64,000 nt of DNA, from NCBI GenBank assembly GCA_013140985.1, contig JABFRU010000002.1, positions 124,001 through 188,000 of the forward strand, given 5' to 3'. The position numbers were made by a program, and so were the translations under genes. The notes beneath the pieces are model-generated. The model did not search any database. It was not told the DNA's origin and was given only the letters and a program-made list of their open reading frames with translations. Positions 60,881 to 64,000 of this stretch are shown one piece after another; the first letter of the stretch is position 1; each line of letters begins with the position of its first letter. Origin of the DNA: Chitinophagaceae bacterium. Its GTDB lineage: Bacteria > Bacteroidota > Bacteroidia > Chitinophagales > Chitinophagaceae.

Positions 60881-60941
60881 CGCCTTTATTTTTCAAAATG
60901 AGACACTACCCTGCTTTTTAAAGAATAAGTATCTTGCTACT

Positions 60942-62789
60942 ATGAAAAAGATATTGTTTTTGCTGCTGTTCATCCTGGCAGGATATGTCAGTAATGCGCA
61001 ATTAAAACCATTTCGTTTTGCGTTTATTTCAGACACCCATATTGGCTCGCCGGATGGGAAAGCAGAAGAAGACCTGAGAAGAACGGTGGAGGATATTAAT
61101 AAGATGACGGATATCTCTTTTGTTGTTTTGACAGGTGATATTACCGAACTCGGTACGGATGATGAGATCAAAAGAGCAAAAGAAATTCTGGATGGCCTGA
61201 AAGTCCCCTGGTATATTATTCCCGGCAATCATGATACAGGATGGAGCGAAAGCGGCGGCCAATCCTTTATAAAAATATTCGGCTACGATAAATTCAGTTT
61301 TGAGTATGAAGGCATCCGTTTTTTGGGATGTGCCTCAGGACCTTATCTGAGAATGAGTGATGGTCATGTGCCCCGTGATGCGGTGAACTGGCTGGATGAA
61401 GAATTAAAAAAGGTAAAGCCACAGCAACCTGTGGTCTTTCTCAACCATTATCCTATCGATCCGGGCCTTGATAATTGGTACGAGGTAACTGATCGTCTTC
61501 GTCATTATAATACATGGGCCATTCTTTGCGGACATGGGCATGCCAACAAAGCCATGAACTTTGAAGATATTCCGGGTGTAATGGGACGTTCCAATTTGAG
61601 GGCAAAAGATTCTATCGGTGGTTATAATCTCGTTGATGTACGATCAGATTCCATGGTCTTTTTTGAAAGAAGGCCGGGAACATCGGTAAAGAGACAATGG
61701 ACAGGTGTAAAGATTGAAACAAGAAAGTACGATATCACAAAGAAGCACAAACGACCGGATTATTCTATTAATGAGCAACATGAAAAACCGGCAAGTATCT
61801 GGAGTTATTCTTCTGATGCAAACGTTATTTCCACTCCCGCAATAATGGAGAATATGGTCTTTTTTGGAAACCAGAACGGAGAAGTGATCTGTGCGAATAC
61901 CGGGAGCAATACGATCAATTGGAAGTATAAAACAGGCGGCGCTATTTTTTCATCACCTGTTATTGCAGGAAGAGGCGTAATTGTTGGTTCAGCCGATGGA
62001 AATATTTATTGCCTGGATATAAGAAATGGAAAACCCAGGTGGAAAAAGCAGGCAAATGCAGCTGTACTGGGTTCCCCGCTGATCCATGGCGATACTGTTT
62101 TCATCGGAGCAAGCGATCACTCATTTCTTGCATTAGATAGCAAAACGGGAAATGTGATCTGGCAGTTTACAGGCCTGGGCGGACCTGTTGTCAGCACCCC
62201 ATTATTATACCAGGGAAAAATAATCTTCGGAGCATGGGATACTAATTTATATGCACTCAATAGCTCAACAGGTTCATTAAAATGGAAATGGAACAACGGC
62301 TCAACCATTCGTAATTACTCCCCGGCCTCATGTATCCCTGTTGCCAGTAATGGAATTGTGTATGTAGTGGCACCCGATCGTTACATTACTGCTATCAATG
62401 CCAATGATGGTAAAACGTTATGGAGAAACAATGATACCAGGGTCAGGGAATCTATCGGTATTTCTGAGGATGGAAAATGGATCTATGGAAAAACAATGCA
62501 GGACACTATTGTTGCTTATGCTGCCAGTCCTGAAAAACAATCAGCAGCCTGGAAAATGCATTGCGGCTTTGGGTATGAACATGTGCCTTCCATGCTGACA
62601 GAAAAAGAGGGGAAATTATTTTTTGGCACCCGCAATGGGGTTGTTTATTGTATTGACCCGGCGAATCAAAAAATAAGTTGGGCGTATAAAATTGATAATT
62701 CAATGGTGAATACCGTAAGGGTTATCAGCAGCAAAGAAATACTTGCTTCCACCATGGATGGTAAGATAGTGTTGCTGCAATACCGGTAA
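60942..62789 (+). CDS. Secreted metallophosphoesterase fused to PQQ-like beta-propeller
   Basis: About 615 residues from ATG 60942, the start of a signal peptide (to about residue 20). Metallophosphoesterase residues: SDTHIG (D31, H33), LTGDI (D66), GNHD (95-98), LNHYP near 170 and GHGHAN near 200. The region about 310-610 is a beta-propeller of PQQ type, with repeats such as GSADGNIYCLDIRNGKPRWK and GASDHSFLALDSKTGNVIWQF. Probably exported and active on phosphate esters; the propeller may bind substrate or a surface partner. Confidence 0.9.
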   Translation: MKKILFLLLFILAGYVSNAQLKPFRFAFISDTHIGSPDGKAEEDLRRTVEDINKMTDISFVVLTGDITELGTDDEIKRAKEILDGLKVPWYIIPGNHDTGWSESGGQSFIKIFGYDKFSFEYEGIRFLGCASGPYLRMSDGHVPRDAVNWLDEELKKVKPQQPVVFLNHYPIDPGLDNWYEVTDRLRHYNTWAILCGHGHANKAMNFEDIPGVMGRSNLRAKDSIGGYNLVDVRSDSMVFFERRPGTSVKRQWTGVKIETRKYDITKKHKRPDYSINEQHEKPASIWSYSSDANVISTPAIMENMVFFGNQNGEVICANTGSNTINWKYKTGGAIFSSPVIAGRGVIVGSADGNIYCLDIRNGKPRWKKQANAAVLGSPLIHGDTVFIGASDHSFLALDSKTGNVIWQFTGLGGPVVSTPLLYQGKIIFGAWDTNLYALNSSTGSLKWKWNNGSTIRNYSPASCIPVASNGIVYVVAPDRYITAINANDGKTLWRNNDTRVRESIGISEDGKWIYGKTMQDTIVAYAASPEKQSAAWKMHCGFGYEHVPSMLTEKEGKLFFGTRNGVVYCIDPANQKISWAYKIDNSMVNTVRVISSKEILASTMDGKIVLLQYR

Positions 62790-62800
62790 CGGTTATTTTT
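62779..62800 (+). terminator. Possible terminator overlapping the phosphoesterase stop codon
   Basis: AATACCG and CGGTTATT form an imperfect stem with loop GTAA, followed by TTATTTTT. The stop codon is in the loop. Convergent gene follows 3 bases after the stop. Confidence 0.4.
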
Positions 62801-62993
62801 CTTCAGGCTTATGCTTTATTGATCTGATCATACTGAAGCAACCGATCGCAATAGCAAGGATCCCGATCAAAGTAAATACTGGAAGTTGTGTTCCATCAAG
62901 GAAAAACATCAGTTTGCTGAACATAAAAAAACTGAAGCCTGTGACCAGGAAAAATGCAGTCCAGGAGAACTGTTTCATTTCATTATCTTCCAT
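62793..62993 (-). CDS. Small membrane protein of unknown function
   Basis: 66 residues with two hydrophobic helices (about 11-30 and 37-54) and a basic C-terminus. The start at 62993 (or the internal ATG five codons later) is followed by the first helix. A TATATTTG promoter element lies upstream. No family recognised. It converges with the phosphoesterase gene. Confidence 0.65.
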   Translation of the reverse strand: MEDNEMKQFSWTAFFLVTGFSFFMFSKLMFFLDGTQLPVFTLIGILAIAIGCFSMIRSIKHKPEEK

Positions 62994-63012
62994 AGGTTAG
63001 TTTTTAGATTAC

Positions 63013-63020
63013 CAAATATA
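63013..63020 (-). promoter_or_regulatory. Predicted -7 element for the small membrane protein
   Basis: The minus strand reads TATATTTG, matching TAnnTTTG, 19 bases before the start codon. No clear -33. Confidence 0.4.
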
Positions 63021-63142
63021 GATTCAAAAATGCGATCAATGGTAGAGGGTACGATGGTCAACTTCTTTTTTTAATAATAAATACTTAGCGGTACGTAAGG
63101 TTAAATAACTGCAAGCAGCCTGCCAGTGAGGGGAATTGTGAA

Positions 63143-63169
63143 TAAAAAAACCACCGTTCGGGTGGTTTT
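63143..63169 (-). terminator. Terminator after the dihydrolipoamide acyltransferase gene
   Basis: On the minus strand AAACCACC pairs with GGTGGTTT around a 5-base loop (63148-63155 with 63161-63168), followed by a run of T's. Confidence 0.85.
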
Positions 63170-63197
63170 GCGTATTTCTGCAAGTGAGAATTACCAT

Positions 63198-64000
63198 TTA
63201 CAACAGCATCATTACCGGGTTCTCTAAGTATTTTTTGAACGTTTGCAGGAAAGCGGCTCCTGTTGCACCATCCACACTTCGGTGATCACAACTCAGTGTT
63301 ATCTTCATCATATTGCTTACGCCAAACCCTTCCGGTTTTTTTACCACCACTTCTTTTATTTTTCCAACGGCCATGATGCAACTATCGGGAGGATTGATGA
63401 TGGCAGTAAATTCATCAATATCCATCATCCCCAGGTTGGAGATAGTAAAAGTGTTGCCGGTAAATTCATTGGGCTGTAATTTTTTACTCTTCGCTTTTCC
63501 CGCCAGTTCCTTTGCTTCACCTGCGATTTGGGGTAGTGATTTTTGATCAGCAAAACGGACCACCGGAACGATCAGTCCATCTTCAATTGCAACGGCAACT
63601 CCGATATGAATATGACTCCAGCGGCGGATCTTATCGCCAAGCCATGAAGCATTTACAGCCGGGTGCTGGCGAAGTGCCAATGCAGCAGCTTTTATGACCA
63701 GGTCATTAAAACTTATTTTAACAGGGCTTACTTCATTCAATTGCGTTCTTGCTGAGATGGCATTGTCCATATTGATCTCCATCGTAAGATAGAAATGCGG
63801 TGCACTGAATTTACTTTCTCCCAAACGTTTGGCAATAACGCCCCGTATTTGTGAATTTGGAATATCAGTATATCCTTCTGCTGCTGTCGCCACATCAAAT
63901 TGTTTGATTGGGATCGTAGTATTGACTTCAGATTCCGAACGCTGAACTCCCGGCTCTTTAAAGCTATCAATATCGGATTTTGTGATCCTTCCTCCATCAC
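63198..64000 (-). CDS. pdhC: Dihydrolipoamide acetyltransferase (E2) of pyruvate dehydrogenase, C-terminal part
   Basis: The gene is cut by the window edge at 64000. The visible frame continues past the GTG near 63893: upstream codons read DGGRITKSDIDSF, the end of an E1/E3-binding peripheral subunit domain, so that GTG is not the real start. The catalytic domain contains RGVIAKRLGESK near its beginning, the FTISNLGMMDIDEFTAIINPP motif, and the active-site DHRSVDGA. It transfers acetyl groups to CoA in the pyruvate dehydrogenase complex; E1 and E3 partners are outside the window. A terminator follows the stop. Confidence 0.92.
   Translation of the reverse strand, partial: DGGRITKSDIDSFKEPGVQRSESEVNTTIPIKQFDVATAAEGYTDIPNSQIRGVIAKRLGESKFSAPHFYLTMEINMDNAISARTQLNEVSPVKISFNDLVIKAAALALRQHPAVNASWLGDKIRRWSHIHIGVAVAIEDGLIVPVVRFADQKSLPQIAGEAKELAGKAKSKKLQPNEFTGNTFTISNLGMMDIDEFTAIINPPDSCIMAVGKIKEVVVKKPEGFGVSNMMKITLSCDHRSVDGATGAAFLQTFKKYLENPVMMLL

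Overview
This is a chromosomal segment from a member of the Bacteroidota, most likely family Chitinophagaceae (placement inferred from gene content, not from a marker-gene tree). Evidence: a PorT component of the type IX secretion system (T9SS) next to ubiE; four proteins ending in T9SS sorting domains; a TonB-dependent receptor; paired DUF1800/DUF1501 proteins; several lipoproteins; promoters of the Bacteroidota form TAnnTTTG; and few Shine-Dalgarno sites. Most of the window is ordinary core and envelope gene content with no prophage, tRNA, rRNA or CRISPR array that I can see.

Layout. 1-8.7 kb: C-terminal part of a plug-domain surface protein, a secreted DinB-like protein, the Nif3 + zinc-ribbon pair, a secreted unknown, recN and a T9SS cargo protein. 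8.7-15.6 kb: two metal-dependent hydrolases (one with membrane segments inserted) and an unrecognised three-gene envelope cassette. 16-23.6 kb: dnaB, rsmE, a PagL-like outer-membrane protein, a TerC-family membrane protein, pyrD, a lipoprotein and a thiolase. 23.7-28.6 kb: DUF1800/DUF1501 export pair, a SprB-like/cytochrome-c lipoprotein, a DUF4625-like lipoprotein and a rhodanese. 28.6-34.8 kb: ABC exporter, DinB protein, YifB, and two paralogous membrane-anchored proteins of unknown function. 34.9-44.8 kb: M1 peptidase translationally close to a bacterial lysyl-oxidase-like T9SS protein, DUF3179 protein, MutS-like ATPase, pyrC and an outer-membrane barrel. 44.9-47.9 kb: an AT-rich type II restriction-modification island. 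47.9-64 kb: TonB receptor, secreted MBL-HhH protein, porT-ubiE, ysxC, YkuK, a T9SS metalloprotease, a GbsR-type regulator with a membrane protein and an epimerase, a phosphoesterase/propeller fusion, and the start-truncated pyruvate dehydrogenase E2 gene.

Two cross-cutting features are not explained by the genes. First, many gene gaps carry arrays of 7-bp units (each gap with its own unit vocabulary), frequently as two arms in inverted orientation and often starting exactly at a stop codon; similar 7-bp arrays also lie inside the coding regions of pyrD (twice), pyrC and rsmE. Second, four gaps carry copies of an imperfect hairpin of about 70-85 bp bounded by TTTCCCAC ... GTGGGAAA. These repeats, and the lysyl-oxidase-like protein with all cofactor residues present, are what I consider most worth a second look.
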